In this document: piece after piece, positions 1 to 8,575 of the stretch
Numbering within the stretch: position 1 is the first letter of the stretch
Layout: each line of letters begins with the position of its first letter
Translations under genes and position numbers: made by a program
Source: Hymenobacter telluris
Lineage (GTDB): Bacteria > Bacteroidota > Bacteroidia > Cytophagales > Hymenobacteraceae
DNA length: 64,000 nt
Assembly: GCF_017313265.1 (NCBI RefSeq)
Contig: NZ_JAFLQZ010000018.1
Span: 61,528 to 125,527 of the forward strand
Reading direction: 5' to 3'
The notes under the pieces: generated by a model
What the model saw: the letters and a program-made list of their open reading frames with translations, nothing else
What the model was told of the DNA's origin: nothing
The model's database searches: none

Positions 1-231
1 TGCCATTTGGCGGAAATCCTCGTCTTTCTCGTTGGCAATGACCTCTTTGGCGTTGTCTATGTTGGCCAGCACGTTCTGGTAGGCCTTGTACTCCACCACA
101 ATCTTGTTGAGGTCTTTATATTCTTTATTGAGCGTCTTGTAGCGTTTCATGTCGCTCATGGCGTCGGGCTGCGTGAGCTGCTCTGCCACGTCGTTGAACC
201 GCTGTTGGATGGCCTCCAGTTTGTCTAGCAT
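1..231 (-). CDS. prfA: Peptide chain release factor 1, N-terminal part (cut by window edge)
   Basis: Only the first 77 codons are present; the gene runs off the left edge. The protein begins MLDKLEAIQQRFNDVAEQL and continues with a charged helical stretch (QPDAMSDMKRYKTLNKEY), the typical opening of bacterial RF1, which reads UAA and UAG stop codons and releases the finished peptide on the ribosome. The GGQ and anticodon-like PxT motifs would lie outside the window, so RF1 rather than RF2 is judged from the N-terminus alone. The ATG at 229-231 is the first in frame and is preceded by a TAnnTTTG promoter element about 30 bases upstream. It is divergent from the threonine operon. Confidence 0.88.
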   Translation of the reverse strand, partial: MLDKLEAIQQRFNDVAEQLTQPDAMSDMKRYKTLNKEYKDLNKIVVEYKAYQNVLANIDNAKEVIANEKDEDFRQMA

Positions 232-260
232 CTTGCCTTCAGAGAATTATAGTAGGAGTG

Positions 261-268
261 CAAAGGTA
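261..268 (-). promoter_or_regulatory. Putative Bacteroidota -7 element for prfA
   Basis: On the minus strand this reads TACCTTTG, a full match to the Bacteroidota primary-sigma -7 consensus TAnnTTTG. Transcription would start near 254, giving a leader of about 20 bases before the prfA ATG. A clear TTTG at the -33 position is not visible at the usual spacing, so this is a moderate call. Confidence 0.45.
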
Positions 269-426
269 CTGAAAACAAACACGTCCTGTGCGTGGCGGGG
301 TTCCGTGCACAAATGGTTTCAAGCCACTTACTAAGCCAGACTTGAGAAACTGTTTGAAAAAAGACAGGCGGATAAATAGCCGTACATTCCGATTATTCAC
401 TACTTTACGGCCAGAAGTACGCACGC

Positions 427-525
427 ATGACCTTTCCTTCGGTTCCATTATTCACTAATTCCGCTCCCACCGGCGTCTGTCTGACGACCGGCACTGGCAT
501 TATTACAGGTATTACAACCCGCTAG
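427..525 (+). CDS. thrL: Threonine operon leader peptide (32 aa)
   Basis: A 32-codon open frame upstream of thrA. It starts with ATG at 427 and ends with TAG at 523-525. Nine of 32 residues are Thr and three are Ile; the last 13 residues read TTGTGIITGITTR. This is the composition of the E. coli threonine leader peptide, where ribosome stalling at Thr/Ile codons reports low charged tRNA. The stop codon directly touches the left arm of a perfect hairpin (525-570), which is mutually exclusive with a terminator (565-619). The arrangement is that of ribosome-mediated attenuation. The leader is not similar to ThrL in sequence beyond its Thr/Ile richness, so the name is by function and position. 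Regulation is inferred from the sequence, not shown. Confidence 0.8.
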   Translation: MTFPSVPLFTNSAPTGVCLTTGTGIITGITTR

Positions 526-570
526 ACGGGCTGCGCTACCTCTCTTTCTCTTGATGTTTCGCAGCCCGTC
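525..570 (+). promoter_or_regulatory. Antiterminator hairpin of the thr attenuator
   Basis: The 11-base arms 525-535 (GACGGGCTGCG) and 560-570 are exact reverse complements. The right arm contains the bases at 565-570 that also form the start of the terminator stem, so the two hairpins cannot coexist. A ribosome stalled at the Thr codons (484-519) leaves the left arm free and allows this hairpin. A ribosome that reaches the stop codon at 523-525 would cover the left arm and let the terminator form. Confidence 0.75.
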
Positions 571-619
571 GCCGGCCGCTTCCTTACCCGAAGCCAAGCC
601 GGAACCGACGGGTTTTTTT
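565..619 (+). terminator. Rho-independent terminator of the thr attenuator
   Basis: The stem pairs 565-576 (CCCGTCGCCGGC) with 598-612, with an AAC bulge at 603-605. An inner stem pairs GCTTC at 578-582 with GAAGC at 590-594. Seven T residues follow directly at 613-619. This is a strong intrinsic terminator about 110 bases before the thrA start, so it must be conditional. Its left arm overlaps the right arm of the antiterminator. Confidence 0.8.
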
Positions 620-633
620 GTGTCCTTTCTTGT

Positions 634-709
634 TCGTTTTTCGGTGTCCGTTTTTGGTTTTTCACTGCTTGTCGAAGACGAAAAGCTAAAAACGAACACC
701 GAAAAACGA
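634..709. repeat. Palindromic element, TTCGTTTTTCGG family, copy 1
   Basis: The 30-base arms 634-663 and 680-709 are imperfect reverse complements built on TCGTTTTTCGGTGT followed by CGTTTTT. It lies between the thr attenuator and the thrA start. A related element is at 8576-8632. No coding capacity is seen. Confidence 0.7.
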
Positions 710-731
710 GATTCACATCTAAGCTTAAAAA

Positions 732-3179
732 ATGCAGGTTCTGAAATTCGGTGGTTCGTCGGTGGCTACGGCGCCCAATCTCCAGCGCGTAGCCCGGCTC
801 GTAGCAGCGGCTGCCCAGCAAGCGCCTACCGTGGTAATAGTATCAGCCCTCGGGGGCACTACTGATGCCCTGATTGAAGCGGGCCGGCTGGCCGCCACGG
901 GTTCGGAAGACTACCGCACCACGCTTAAGCACCTGGAAGAGCGCCACCTGGAAGCGGTGCGGGGCCTGCTGCCTATTCCCGACCAAAGCGCGGTGCTGAG
1001 CTTGGTGAAAACCTATTGCAACGAGCTGGACAGCATCTGCGACGGGGTATTCTCGTTGGGTGAGCTGTCGAACCGGACGCTGGACCGGCTGGTGAGCTAC
1101 GGGGAGATGCTGTCGTCGCGGCTGCTGGCGGCTTGTTTGAAAGCGCAGGGTACGGCGCACGTTTGGCAGGACAGCCGGCAACTAATCCGCACCAACTCCA
1201 ACTACGGCTTTGCCGCCGTTGACACCGCCGTTACCAACCAGCAGATTCAGGAATTTGTAGCGGCGCAGCCCAGCGCGGTGTACGTGGTGCCCGGCTTTAT
1301 CGGCAGTGATGCGCAGGGTGCTACCACCACCCTCGGCCGCGGCGGCTCCGACTACACAGCGGCCATCTTTGCGGGGGCCTTGGCAGCAACACAACTGGAA
1401 ATCTGGACTGATGTGAGCGGCATGATGACGGCCGACCCGCGCCTCGTGACGCTGGCCCGCCCGATTCCGCGCATTTCCTACCAGGAAGCTATGGAACTGT
1501 CGCACTTCGGCGCGAAGGTGCTGTATCCGCCTACCATTCAGCCGGTCATGAGCCAGGGCATTCCGCTGTGGATCAAAAACACCTTCGCGCCGGAAGACGA
1601 AGGCACGCTGGTAGAAGTAAGCCCGCCCGCCAACCAGGACGTGGTACGGGGGCTGTCGAGTATCTCGCAGCTGGCCTTGCTGAACCTGGAAGGCAGCGGC
1701 ATGGTGGGGATTCCGGGCTTCTCGCGGCGGCTGTTCGGGGCGCTGGCCCAGCAGCGCATCAACGTGATTCTCATCACCCAAAGCTCTTCGGAGCACTCCA
1801 TCTGCGTGGCCGTGCGGGCTGCCGATGCGGCAGTGGCGCAAACGGTGGTCAACGAGGAATTCAGCACCGAAATAGCCGCCGGTAAAGTGGAGCCGCTGCG
1901 TTGCGAAACCGACTTGGCCATTGTGGCGCTGGTGGGCGAGCAAATGCGCAACCACCCCGGCATCAGCGGCCGGATGTTTGGGGCGCTGGGCCAGAACGGC
2001 GTGAATATCCGGGCCATTGCGCAGGGCTCGTCGGAGCGGAACATTTCGGCGGTTATCCGCACCGCCGATGTGCGCAAGGCCATCAACGTGCTGCACGAGG
2101 AGTTTTTCGAGGAGACTACCAAGCAAGTGAACCTGTTTGTGGCGGGCGTGGGCAATGTGGGCGGCAAGCTGCTCGAACAGCTAGCCCGCCAGCAACAATG
2201 GTTGCGCGAGAAGCTGCGCCTGAACCTACGAGTGGTGGGGCTGGCCAACAGCCGCCAGTTTGTGCTGGCCGAGGAAGGCAGCCTCGACCTGGGCAATTGG
2301 CAGGCGGCGCTGGAACAAGGCCAGCCGCTCGACCTCCAGGAAGTTGTGGCCCAGCTGCGCGCCCGCAACCTGCGCAACACAGTGTTCGTGGACGTAACGG
2401 CCAGCGCCGACGTGGCCACCATCTATGCGTCGTTGCTGGAGAAAAGCATGGCGGTAGTAGCTTGTAACAAGGTGGCCTGCTCGTCGGAATACGCGAATTA
2501 TGCGCGGTTGAAATCCTTGATGCGCGAGTTCAACACCGAGTTCCTGTTTGAAACCAACGTGGGCGCTGGCCTGCCCGTTATCGGCTCGCTCAACGACCTG
2601 GTGCGCAGCGGCGACCAAGTGCACCGGATTGAAGCCGTATTGTCGGGCACGCTCAACTTCGTATTCAACCACTACGACGGCACCGTGCCGTTTGCCGAGG
2701 TGGTGCGCCAGGCTCAGGCCGAAGGCTACACCGAACCCGACCCGCGCCTCGACCTGAGCGGCACCGACGTAGCCCGTAAGATTCTGATTCTGGCCCGCGA
2801 AGCCGGTCAGGAAATGGAGCTGGCCGACATTCACAACGAGTCGTTCCTGCCGGCCTCCTGCCTGGAAGGCGACGTAGAGGCGTTTTACGGACAGCTGGCG
2901 GTGCACGAGGCCCACTTCCGCAGCCTGTACGATGCGGCGGCCACCCAAGGCAAGCGGCTGAAGTTTGTGGCGCGCTATGCTGATGGGCACGCCAGCGTGG
3001 GCCTGCAAAGCGTGGCACCGGGCCACGATTTTTACGTGCTGCAAGGCAAAGACAACGCCGTGCTCTTCTTCACCAACCGCTACCCCGAGCAGCCGCTGGT
3101 GGTGAAAGGTGCCGGCGCGGGTGCCGACGTGACGGCCTCCGGCGTTTTCGCCGACATCATCCGGGCCGCCCGGGCGTAG
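732..3179 (+). CDS. thrA: Bifunctional aspartokinase / homoserine dehydrogenase
   Basis: 815 residues, the usual length of ThrA. It catalyses the first and third steps from aspartate to threonine in the cytoplasm. The kinase domain opens with KFGGSSVATAPN (residues 5-16) and has TTLGRGGSDY near 198-207. Two ACT-type regulatory segments follow (GSGMVGIPGFSRRLFGAL near 320 and GISGRMFGALGQNGVNIRAI near 410), the usual site of threonine feedback. The dehydrogenase begins with the NAD(P) motif VAGVGNVGG near 468 and includes SGTLNFVFN and the GTDVARKILILARE catalytic segment near 680. The ATG at 732 matches the conserved start of the family. It heads the thrABC operon and is preceded by the attenuator. 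Its stop codon lies at the edge of a palindromic element. Confidence 0.97.
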   Translation: MQVLKFGGSSVATAPNLQRVARLVAAAAQQAPTVVIVSALGGTTDALIEAGRLAATGSEDYRTTLKHLEERHLEAVRGLLPIPDQSAVLSLVKTYCNELDSICDGVFSLGELSNRTLDRLVSYGEMLSSRLLAACLKAQGTAHVWQDSRQLIRTNSNYGFAAVDTAVTNQQIQEFVAAQPSAVYVVPGFIGSDAQGATTTLGRGGSDYTAAIFAGALAATQLEIWTDVSGMMTADPRLVTLARPIPRISYQEAMELSHFGAKVLYPPTIQPVMSQGIPLWIKNTFAPEDEGTLVEVSPPANQDVVRGLSSISQLALLNLEGSGMVGIPGFSRRLFGALAQQRINVILITQSSSEHSICVAVRAADAAVAQTVVNEEFSTEIAAGKVEPLRCETDLAIVALVGEQMRNHPGISGRMFGALGQNGVNIRAIAQGSSERNISAVIRTADVRKAINVLHEEFFEETTKQVNLFVAGVGNVGGKLLEQLARQQQWLREKLRLNLRVVGLANSRQFVLAEEGSLDLGNWQAALEQGQPLDLQEVVAQLRARNLRNTVFVDVTASADVATIYASLLEKSMAVVACNKVACSSEYANYARLKSLMREFNTEFLFETNVGAGLPVIGSLNDLVRSGDQVHRIEAVLSGTLNFVFNHYDGTVPFAEVVRQAQAEGYTEPDPRLDLSGTDVARKILILAREAGQEMELADIHNESFLPASCLEGDVEAFYGQLAVHEAHFRSLYDAAATQGKRLKFVARYADGHASVGLQSVAPGHDFYVLQGKDNAVLFFTNRYPEQPLVVKGAGAGADVTASGVFADIIRAARA

Positions 3180-3262
3180 TGCCGCACGAAGCCTTCGCTT
3201 CTGCTGGCCTTTTACGGCATCATTATCTGTTCCGACACGCGAAGCAAAGGCTTCGCGCTACA
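3174..3262. repeat. Palindromic element, GTAGCGCGAAGC family
   Basis: The right arm (about 3239-3262) contains GCGAAGCAAAGGCTTCGCGC; the left arm (about 3176-3205) is its diverged reverse complement and includes the TAG stop codon of thrA. It fills most of the 93-base gap between thrA and thrB. It could fold in the thr mRNA, but there is no T-run typical of an intrinsic terminator. Confidence 0.6.
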
Positions 3263-3272
3263 GTTTTACCTT

Positions 3273-4208
3273 ATGCCTGATTCCAATTTTCTGACGCTGT
3301 ACTCGCCGGCTACCGTGGCCAACATGGTGTGCGGGTTCGATGTGCTGGGGTTTGCCCTGGAAGCGCCCTTCGATACTATGCACCTGCGCCTGACCGAGCA
3401 GCCCGGCGTAACCATCACCCACGAAGACGACTTCAACCTGCCCACCGAACCGGCGCGCAACGTGGCCGGGGCGGCGTTGCTGGCGCTGCTCCGCGCGGCT
3501 CCGGCGGGTACCGGCTTTGAGTTGCGCATCAATAAGGCTATTCTGCCGGGCAGCGGCATTGGCAGCAGCGCCGCTAGTGCCGCCGGGGCTGTGGTGGGTG
3601 CTAATCAGCTGCTGGGCAACATTTTCAGGAAGGAAGACCTGGTGCGCTTTGCCATGTTTGGCGAGGAAGTAGCCTCCGGTGCCCAACACGCCGACAACAT
3701 TGCCCCGGCCATTTACGGCGGCGTTACGCTCATCCGCTCGGCCGAACCGCTGGACATCGTGCCTCTGCAAGCCCCACCGCTGCATGTTACGGTGGTGCAC
3801 CCCCAGATTGAAGTACGCACCGCCGACGCCCGCCAGATTCTCAAGCAGCAAGTCCCGCTGAAAGCCGCCATTCGGCAGTGGGGCAACGTGGCGGGACTGG
3901 TGGCGGGGCTGTTGAAAGCAGACTACCAGCTGATTGGCCGCTCCCTGGAAGATGGTATTGTGGAGCCGGTGCGCAGCATCCTCATTCCGGGTTTTGCCGC
4001 CGTGAAGGCGCGCAGTCTGGAAGCGGGGGCTTTAGGGGGCGGTATTTCGGGCTCGGGGCCGTCCATTTTTATGCTCAGCGAAACCCAAGCCACCGCGCAA
4101 GCCGTGGCCAACGCCATGCGGGAAGTATACCAGCAGCTCGGCGTCGATTTTCACATCCACGTCAGCACCATCAACACCACTGGCGTCCGGTTTTCAGCCG
4201 CCAGCTGA
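3273..4208 (+). CDS. thrB: Homoserine kinase
   Basis: 311 residues. It phosphorylates homoserine with ATP, the fourth step towards threonine. It is a GHMP-superfamily kinase: the N-terminal motif SPATVANMVCGFDVLGFAL (residues 11-29) and the phosphate-binding loop LPGSGIGSSAASAAG at about 91-105 are clear, and the C-terminal GGISGSGPSIFML is the third GHMP motif. Start is ATG at 3273. It lies between thrA and thrC in the same direction, separated from each by a palindromic element rather than by the tight overlaps often seen in thr operons. Confidence 0.96.
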   Translation: MPDSNFLTLYSPATVANMVCGFDVLGFALEAPFDTMHLRLTEQPGVTITHEDDFNLPTEPARNVAGAALLALLRAAPAGTGFELRINKAILPGSGIGSSAASAAGAVVGANQLLGNIFRKEDLVRFAMFGEEVASGAQHADNIAPAIYGGVTLIRSAEPLDIVPLQAPPLHVTVVHPQIEVRTADARQILKQQVPLKAAIRQWGNVAGLVAGLLKADYQLIGRSLEDGIVEPVRSILIPGFAAVKARSLEAGALGGGISGSGPSIFMLSETQATAQAVANAMREVYQQLGVDFHIHVSTINTTGVRFSAAS

Positions 4209-4223
4209 ACATTATTCAAGCAA

Positions 4224-4327
4224 TGTAGAGACGCGACACTTCGCGTCTCGGCGTCCGCGCCGTCAGGCTTGGCAGGCTGACTAAACAACGTCAGCAACGA
4301 TGAGACGCGAAGTGCCGCGTCTCTACA
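4224..4327. repeat. Palindromic element, TGTAGAGACGCG family
   Basis: The 26-base arms 4224-4249 and 4302-4327 are reverse complements with one mismatch; each contains TGTAGAGACGCG and CTTCGCGTCTC in its own orientation. The core is about 52 bases. It sits between thrB and thrC. No T-run follows on the plus strand. Confidence 0.85.
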
Positions 4328-4353
4328 CTTCACTCTCGTAGAACCCTCGCTTT

Positions 4354-5646
4354 ATGCGCTACTACAGCCTCAACCAGCAAGCTCCTACCGTTGACTTCCG
4401 GGCCGCTACCATTGCCGGCCAGGCTCCTGATGGGGGCCTGTACTTTCCTGAGCACATTCCGCAATTCTCGCCTGAGCTACTCGCCAACCTGAAGAACATG
4501 ACGCGGGCTGACCTGGCTTTCGAGGTAATTCAGCCCTACGTCGGCGACGCTATTCCGGCAGACGTGCTGCGGCGTATTTGCGCCGAAACCGTTGATTTCG
4601 AGTTTCCGCTGGTGCCGGTTACCGGGCAGATAAGCGCGCTGGAACTGTTCCACGGCCCGACGCTGGCGTTCAAGGACGTGGGCGCGCGGTTTATGAGCCG
4701 CTGCCTGGGCTACTTCTCGCAGCAGCAAACGGCTCCCGTCACGGTGCTGGTAGCCACCTCCGGCGACACCGGCGGCGCCGTAGCCGATGGGTTTCTGGGC
4801 GTACCCGGCGTGGAAGTAGTTATTCTGTACCCCTCGGGCAAGGTCAGCCCCTTGCAGGAATTGCAGCTGACTACGCTGGGCCAGAACATCACGGCCCTGG
4901 AAGTGCGCGGCAACTTCGACGACTGCCAGCGGCTGGTGAAGCAGGCTTTCCTCGACCCGCAAGTATTAGCGCATCGGCAGCTGACGTCGGCTAATTCCAT
5001 CAACGTGGCCCGCTGGCTGCCGCAGCAGTTCTATTACTGCTACGCTTTGCAACAGTGGGCCCACGATACGGTGCCGGTGGTAGCCGTACCGAGTGGCAAC
5101 TTCGGCAACATCTGCGCCGGGCTGATGGCCCACGCCTCGGGTTTGCCTATCGGGCACTTTGTGGCCGCCTGCAACGCCAACTCGGCGGTGGCCGACTACC
5201 TGCGCACGGGCACATTTGCGGCCCGACCGGCCGTGGTTACGCTTTCCAACGCCATGGACGTGGGCAACCCCAGCAACTTCGGGCGCATTCTGGAACTGTT
5301 CGAGCAGCAGCACGCGGCCGTAAGCCGGCTGGTCAGCGGTGCGGTGGTGTCGGACACCGAAACCACGGCCACCATTGGGCGCGTGCATCAGCAAACCGGC
5401 TACCTGCTGGACCCACACGGCGCCGTAGCGTTCCGGGCGCTGGAAGACTACCTGACCGAGCACCCCGAAGCGCACGGCATTTTCCTGGAAACCGCTCACC
5501 CGGTGAAATTTCCGGAGGTGGTGGAGCCGGTTATCGGGGCCGAAGTACCGGTGCCCGTGGCGGTGCGCGGCCTGTTGTCGCGCACCAAGCAAAGCGTACT
5601 ATTGGAGCCGGAGTACGCTGCGTTGCAGGAGTTTTTGCTGCGCTAA
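4354..5646 (+). CDS. thrC: Threonine synthase
   Basis: 430 residues. This PLP enzyme turns phosphohomoserine into threonine and phosphate, the last step of the pathway. The PLP lysine is K107 in GPTLAFKDVGARF, followed by the phosphate-contact motif TSGDTGGAVADGF near 136 and PSGNFGNICAGL near 247. The N-terminal MRYYSLN and DGGLYFPE segments are typical of the fold-type II long form of threonine synthase. Start is ATG at 4354. It is the third gene of the thr operon. No hairpin follows directly; the next gene starts 103 bases downstream. Confidence 0.97.
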   Translation: MRYYSLNQQAPTVDFRAATIAGQAPDGGLYFPEHIPQFSPELLANLKNMTRADLAFEVIQPYVGDAIPADVLRRICAETVDFEFPLVPVTGQISALELFHGPTLAFKDVGARFMSRCLGYFSQQQTAPVTVLVATSGDTGGAVADGFLGVPGVEVVILYPSGKVSPLQELQLTTLGQNITALEVRGNFDDCQRLVKQAFLDPQVLAHRQLTSANSINVARWLPQQFYYCYALQQWAHDTVPVVAVPSGNFGNICAGLMAHASGLPIGHFVAACNANSAVADYLRTGTFAARPAVVTLSNAMDVGNPSNFGRILELFEQQHAAVSRLVSGAVVSDTETTATIGRVHQQTGYLLDPHGAVAFRALEDYLTEHPEAHGIFLETAHPVKFPEVVEPVIGAEVPVPVAVRGLLSRTKQSVLLEPEYAALQEFLLR

Positions 5647-5749
5647 AAACCGGCTGCTGGCTGTTGACGAAACCAGAACGGCCTTTGGCGGGTAGTTGGG
5701 GAAGTGCGGCCGTTGTTGTCTCTTTGCGGCACTGCTTTTCCCTCCTGCC

Positions 5750-6439
5750 ATGTCCCCCGTTTTCCGCCGACTTACCGCCACTACGCTGCTACTCACCGGG
5801 CTGCTGAGCGCCTGTAGCTCCGACCAGATTGAGCACATCAAGAACGGCAAGAAGATAGCGCGCGACCTGGAAAACATGACGGTGAAGCGCATTCTCCCCG
5901 CCGATTTGCTCCGCGCCACCCGTTGGGCCGGCGACTCGCTTACTCGCCAAGCCGACCGGGAGCTGCGGCAGGTGCTCAATGAAAAGCTGCAAGCCGGTGG
6001 CGTGGCGGCGGCCCTGCCCTACTGCCGCCCCGAAACCTTTGCCTCCGTTGATTCACTGGCGCGGGTGTTGCAAGCCACTGCCCGCCGCCGTACCGTCCGT
6101 CCCCGCAACCCCGCCAACCAAGCCCCCCTCACGCCCACCGACCTCGCGCCGGACACCGCCCGCCAGGTGGCCCGCACCGGCGCCGACGTTTTCACGTACC
6201 AACGGCCCATTGTGCTGAATGATGCGCTGTGCCTGCGCTGCCACGGTGAAGTCGGGAAAGACATTGCGCCAGCCGATTACGCGCTTATCACCAAGCAGTT
6301 CCCGCAGGACAAAGCTACCGGCTACCGGTTAGGCCAGGCAATGGGCGTGTGGCAGGTTTCTATGCAGCGGACCGGCGTAGCAGAGTTCTATACGATGAAA
6401 ACCCGCAAAATCATGAAGCCTCGCAAGAAGCTGTTTTAG
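5750..6439 (+). CDS. DUF3365-like lipoprotein with a haem-binding CxxCH motif
   Basis: 229 residues from the ATG at 5750. The N-terminus is a lipoprotein signal peptide with lipobox LLSAC, putting the lipid-modified cysteine at residue 22, so the mature protein is likely membrane-anchored in the periplasm. The C-terminal half has CLRCHG near residue 161, a covalent c-type haem site, in the setting FTYQRPIVLNDALCLRCHGEVG...YALITKQFPQDKATGYRLGQAMGVWQVSM, which fits the Tll0287-like (DUF3365) domain. Proteins of this type are thought to bind haem and may sense redox state or ligands. An in-frame upstream start at 5696 would add a segment before the signal peptide and is less likely. Substrate and partner are unknown. 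Confidence 0.8.
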   Translation: MSPVFRRLTATTLLLTGLLSACSSDQIEHIKNGKKIARDLENMTVKRILPADLLRATRWAGDSLTRQADRELRQVLNEKLQAGGVAAALPYCRPETFASVDSLARVLQATARRRTVRPRNPANQAPLTPTDLAPDTARQVARTGADVFTYQRPIVLNDALCLRCHGEVGKDIAPADYALITKQFPQDKATGYRLGQAMGVWQVSMQRTGVAEFYTMKTRKIMKPRKKLF

Positions 6440-6467
6440 TGTTTCTAGCTGTTAGCTGTTTATTCCT

Positions 6468-7247
6468 GTGCGCTATTCCCTCCCCTCTTATTGGTGTTTA
6501 ATTAGCCTGCTGGTTGTGCTGTTTGGCAACGCCGCGCACGCACAAAACCGCGTTCAGCTGCCTGCATTCGCCAAGCTGGACGAGTGCTACCGCATAGTAG
6601 GTAAAGACAGCGTGGTGTTCTTTTACTCGCTTGAATACAAGCTTACGCCACCCGGCTGCGCGGCCATCCGCCGCCACGTTCGGCTTGATAGCGCCGGCCG
6701 GTTCTTCGGCTACGTGCGCGACTATCGCCTCAGCAACAACCAGTTGCTACTACAGGCCGCGTACCGGGAAGGCAAATTAGAAGGGCAGATGGAATTGTAT
6801 CACCCTACCGGCGAGCTGGCGGCGCGGGGCCGCTACCTGCAAGGCCAGCAGGTCGGCGACTGGGGGTACTGGTACCCATCGGGGAGCCGCCGGCAGGTGC
6901 TGAGCTTCCGCAACGGTCAGTACCCGCTCGTTCAGCAGTTCTGGGACGAAACCGGCCAGCAAACCGTCACGAATGGCACCGGCACCTGGTACCGCGACGA
7001 AGATGGGATGCGGCTGCAAGGGGCCGTGGTGGGCGGCGTGCAGGACGGGAAATGGTTTTTGCGCCGCCAACAAGATGCAACGGTAGTAGCACGGGAAGTT
7101 TTTGTGAAAGGGCGCTTCCGCAACGGCTTCCTGACCGACCAGCTAGAAGCCTATCAGGACGAGCCGCGCCTATCCATCAACGACTGGCAGGCGTATCTCA
7201 TGGCCAACGAATACAAGCTCAATCTGGCCTGCTCCGGCGCCAATTAG
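6468..7247 (+). CDS. Secreted MORN/YwqK-like repeat protein
   Basis: 259 residues starting with GTG at 6468; no ATG lies in a suitable place, and this start gives a clean signal peptide (SLLVVLFGNAAHAQ, cleavage after about residue 26). The middle has several degenerate MORN-like units of the YwqK type: YREGKLEGQMELYHPTGELA, RYLQGQQVGDWGYWYPSG, VVGGVQDGKWFLRR. Such proteins are common in the Bacteroidota, usually as predicted periplasmic proteins of unknown role. There are no catalytic motifs. It follows the haem-motif lipoprotein by 28 bases in the same direction and may be co-transcribed with it. Confidence 0.72.
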   Translation: MRYSLPSYWCLISLLVVLFGNAAHAQNRVQLPAFAKLDECYRIVGKDSVVFFYSLEYKLTPPGCAAIRRHVRLDSAGRFFGYVRDYRLSNNQLLLQAAYREGKLEGQMELYHPTGELAARGRYLQGQQVGDWGYWYPSGSRRQVLSFRNGQYPLVQQFWDETGQQTVTNGTGTWYRDEDGMRLQGAVVGGVQDGKWFLRRQQDATVVAREVFVKGRFRNGFLTDQLEAYQDEPRLSINDWQAYLMANEYKLNLACSGAN

Positions 7248-7306
7248 CCGCTTCCTTACCGGGCTACCCCAACCTTAGCGCCCATTTTTCAGTTTCGGGT
7301 TGATAT

Positions 7307-8575
7307 ATGAACGTTCCAGCTTCCGCACAACTCCCCGTCGTTATCATTGGGGCCGGTATGGCCGGCCTGACCTGCGCTAATTACTTGCACCGTGCGGGCG
7401 TACCCGTGGTGGTACTCGAAGCCACCGAGGCCGTGGGCGGCCGGGTCCGCACCGACGTTACGGCCGACGGTTTCCGGCTCGACCATGGCTTTCAGGTCCT
7501 GCTTACCAAGTACCCGGAAGTGCAGCGCATGATGGACTATGGCGCCCTCGACCTGAAGGCCTTCCGCTCGGGTGCCGTCATCCGCCTGCCCGACGGGCGC
7601 GAAACCACGCTGCAAAATCCGCTGCAAAACCCCTTGGCCGCCTTCCCGGCCCTGACGTCGCCCATCGGCACCCTGGCCGATAAGCTCCGGATTCTCAGCT
7701 TGGTGCAGCACGTGCGCAACCACAGCAGCGAGGAGCTGTTGGCCCACCCCGCCACCGATACGCTCACGTTTCTGCGGCGCTACGGCTGGAGCGAACAAAT
7801 CATTGATACTTTCTTCCGGCCGTTTTTTGGCGGTGTGTTCCTCGACCGAAGCCTGACCACCGCCAGCAACTTCTTCGAGTTTGTATTTCAGCAGTTCGTA
7901 GAAGGCGAAGCCGCCGTGCCGGCCTTGGGAATCCAACAGATTCCGGAACAGTTAGCCAAGCGCCTCCCGGCAGGTTCTGTGCGCCTCAACTCGCCCGTGG
8001 AAACCGTGGAAGGCACCACCGTGCGCCTGCGCGGCGGCGAAACCCTGGCTGCCGCCGCCGTAGTAGTAGCCACCGACGGCGACACTACGGCCCGCCTGCT
8101 GCCGCACCTGCCGCAGTTACATGCTACGGCCTGGCGGCGCACCACTTGCACATACTTTGCGGCTCCCGCTTCTCCAGGCCGCCAGGATAAGCTGTTGCGC
8201 CTCAACGCGGCGCCGGGCCAGATGGCTCATAACGTCTGCTTTCCGTCTGATGTGGCGCCGGAGTACGCGCCACCCGGCCAAACACTTGTTTCAGTGAGCA
8301 CGCACGGCGAGCATCATCTACCGGAAACCACCCTCGTAGCCATGCTGCACGCGGAACTGATGCTCTGGTTTGGCGACGAAGTAGCGCAATGGAAGCACTT
8401 GCGCACCTACCACATTCCGCACGCCTTGCCCGTGTACGCCAACGGCCCGGCCCAGCACCAGGAGCTACAGCTCAGCTCCACCCTCTACCGTTGCGGCGAC
8501 TACACCGCCTACCCCTCACTAAACGCCGCAATGGCTTCGGGCCGGCAGGTAGCTGAGCGAATATTAGGTTCGTAA
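7307..8575 (+). CDS. FAD-dependent oxidoreductase (amine oxidase / protoporphyrinogen oxidase-like)
   Basis: 422 residues. The N-terminus has the dinucleotide-binding motif VVIIGAGMAGLTCANYLHRAG at 11-31, then VVVLEATEAVGGRVRTD (the second FAD motif) near 35-50. The C-terminus RCGDYTAYPSLNAAMASGRQVAERIL is the usual third FAD contact. The family includes NAD(P)-binding flavoproteins related to protoporphyrinogen oxidase, phytoene desaturase and amine oxidases; the substrate cannot be read from the sequence and no carotenoid or haem genes are nearby. There is no signal peptide, so it is probably cytoplasmic. It is convergent with the exonuclease gene, with a palindrome between them. Confidence 0.85.
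   Translation: MNVPASAQLPVVIIGAGMAGLTCANYLHRAGVPVVVLEATEAVGGRVRTDVTADGFRLDHGFQVLLTKYPEVQRMMDYGALDLKAFRSGAVIRLPDGRETTLQNPLQNPLAAFPALTSPIGTLADKLRILSLVQHVRNHSSEELLAHPATDTLTFLRRYGWSEQIIDTFFRPFFGGVFLDRSLTTASNFFEFVFQQFVEGEAAVPALGIQQIPEQLAKRLPAGSVRLNSPVETVEGTTVRLRGGETLAAAAVVVATDGDTTARLLPHLPQLHATAWRRTTCTYFAAPASPGRQDKLLRLNAAPGQMAHNVCFPSDVAPEYAPPGQTLVSVSTHGEHHLPETTLVAMLHAELMLWFGDEVAQWKHLRTYHIPHALPVYANGPAQHQELQLSSTLYRCGDYTAYPSLNAAMASGRQVAERILGS

Noticed and set aside
1182..2126. Minus-strand open frame of 314 codons inside thrA
   Set aside because: It lies fully antisense to a gene with clear motifs and has His/Arg/Gly-rich composition typical of antisense frames in GC-rich DNA.
5696..5749. Upstream start for the haem-motif lipoprotein
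   Set aside because: The 18 extra residues would precede the signal peptide and spoil the lipobox position.
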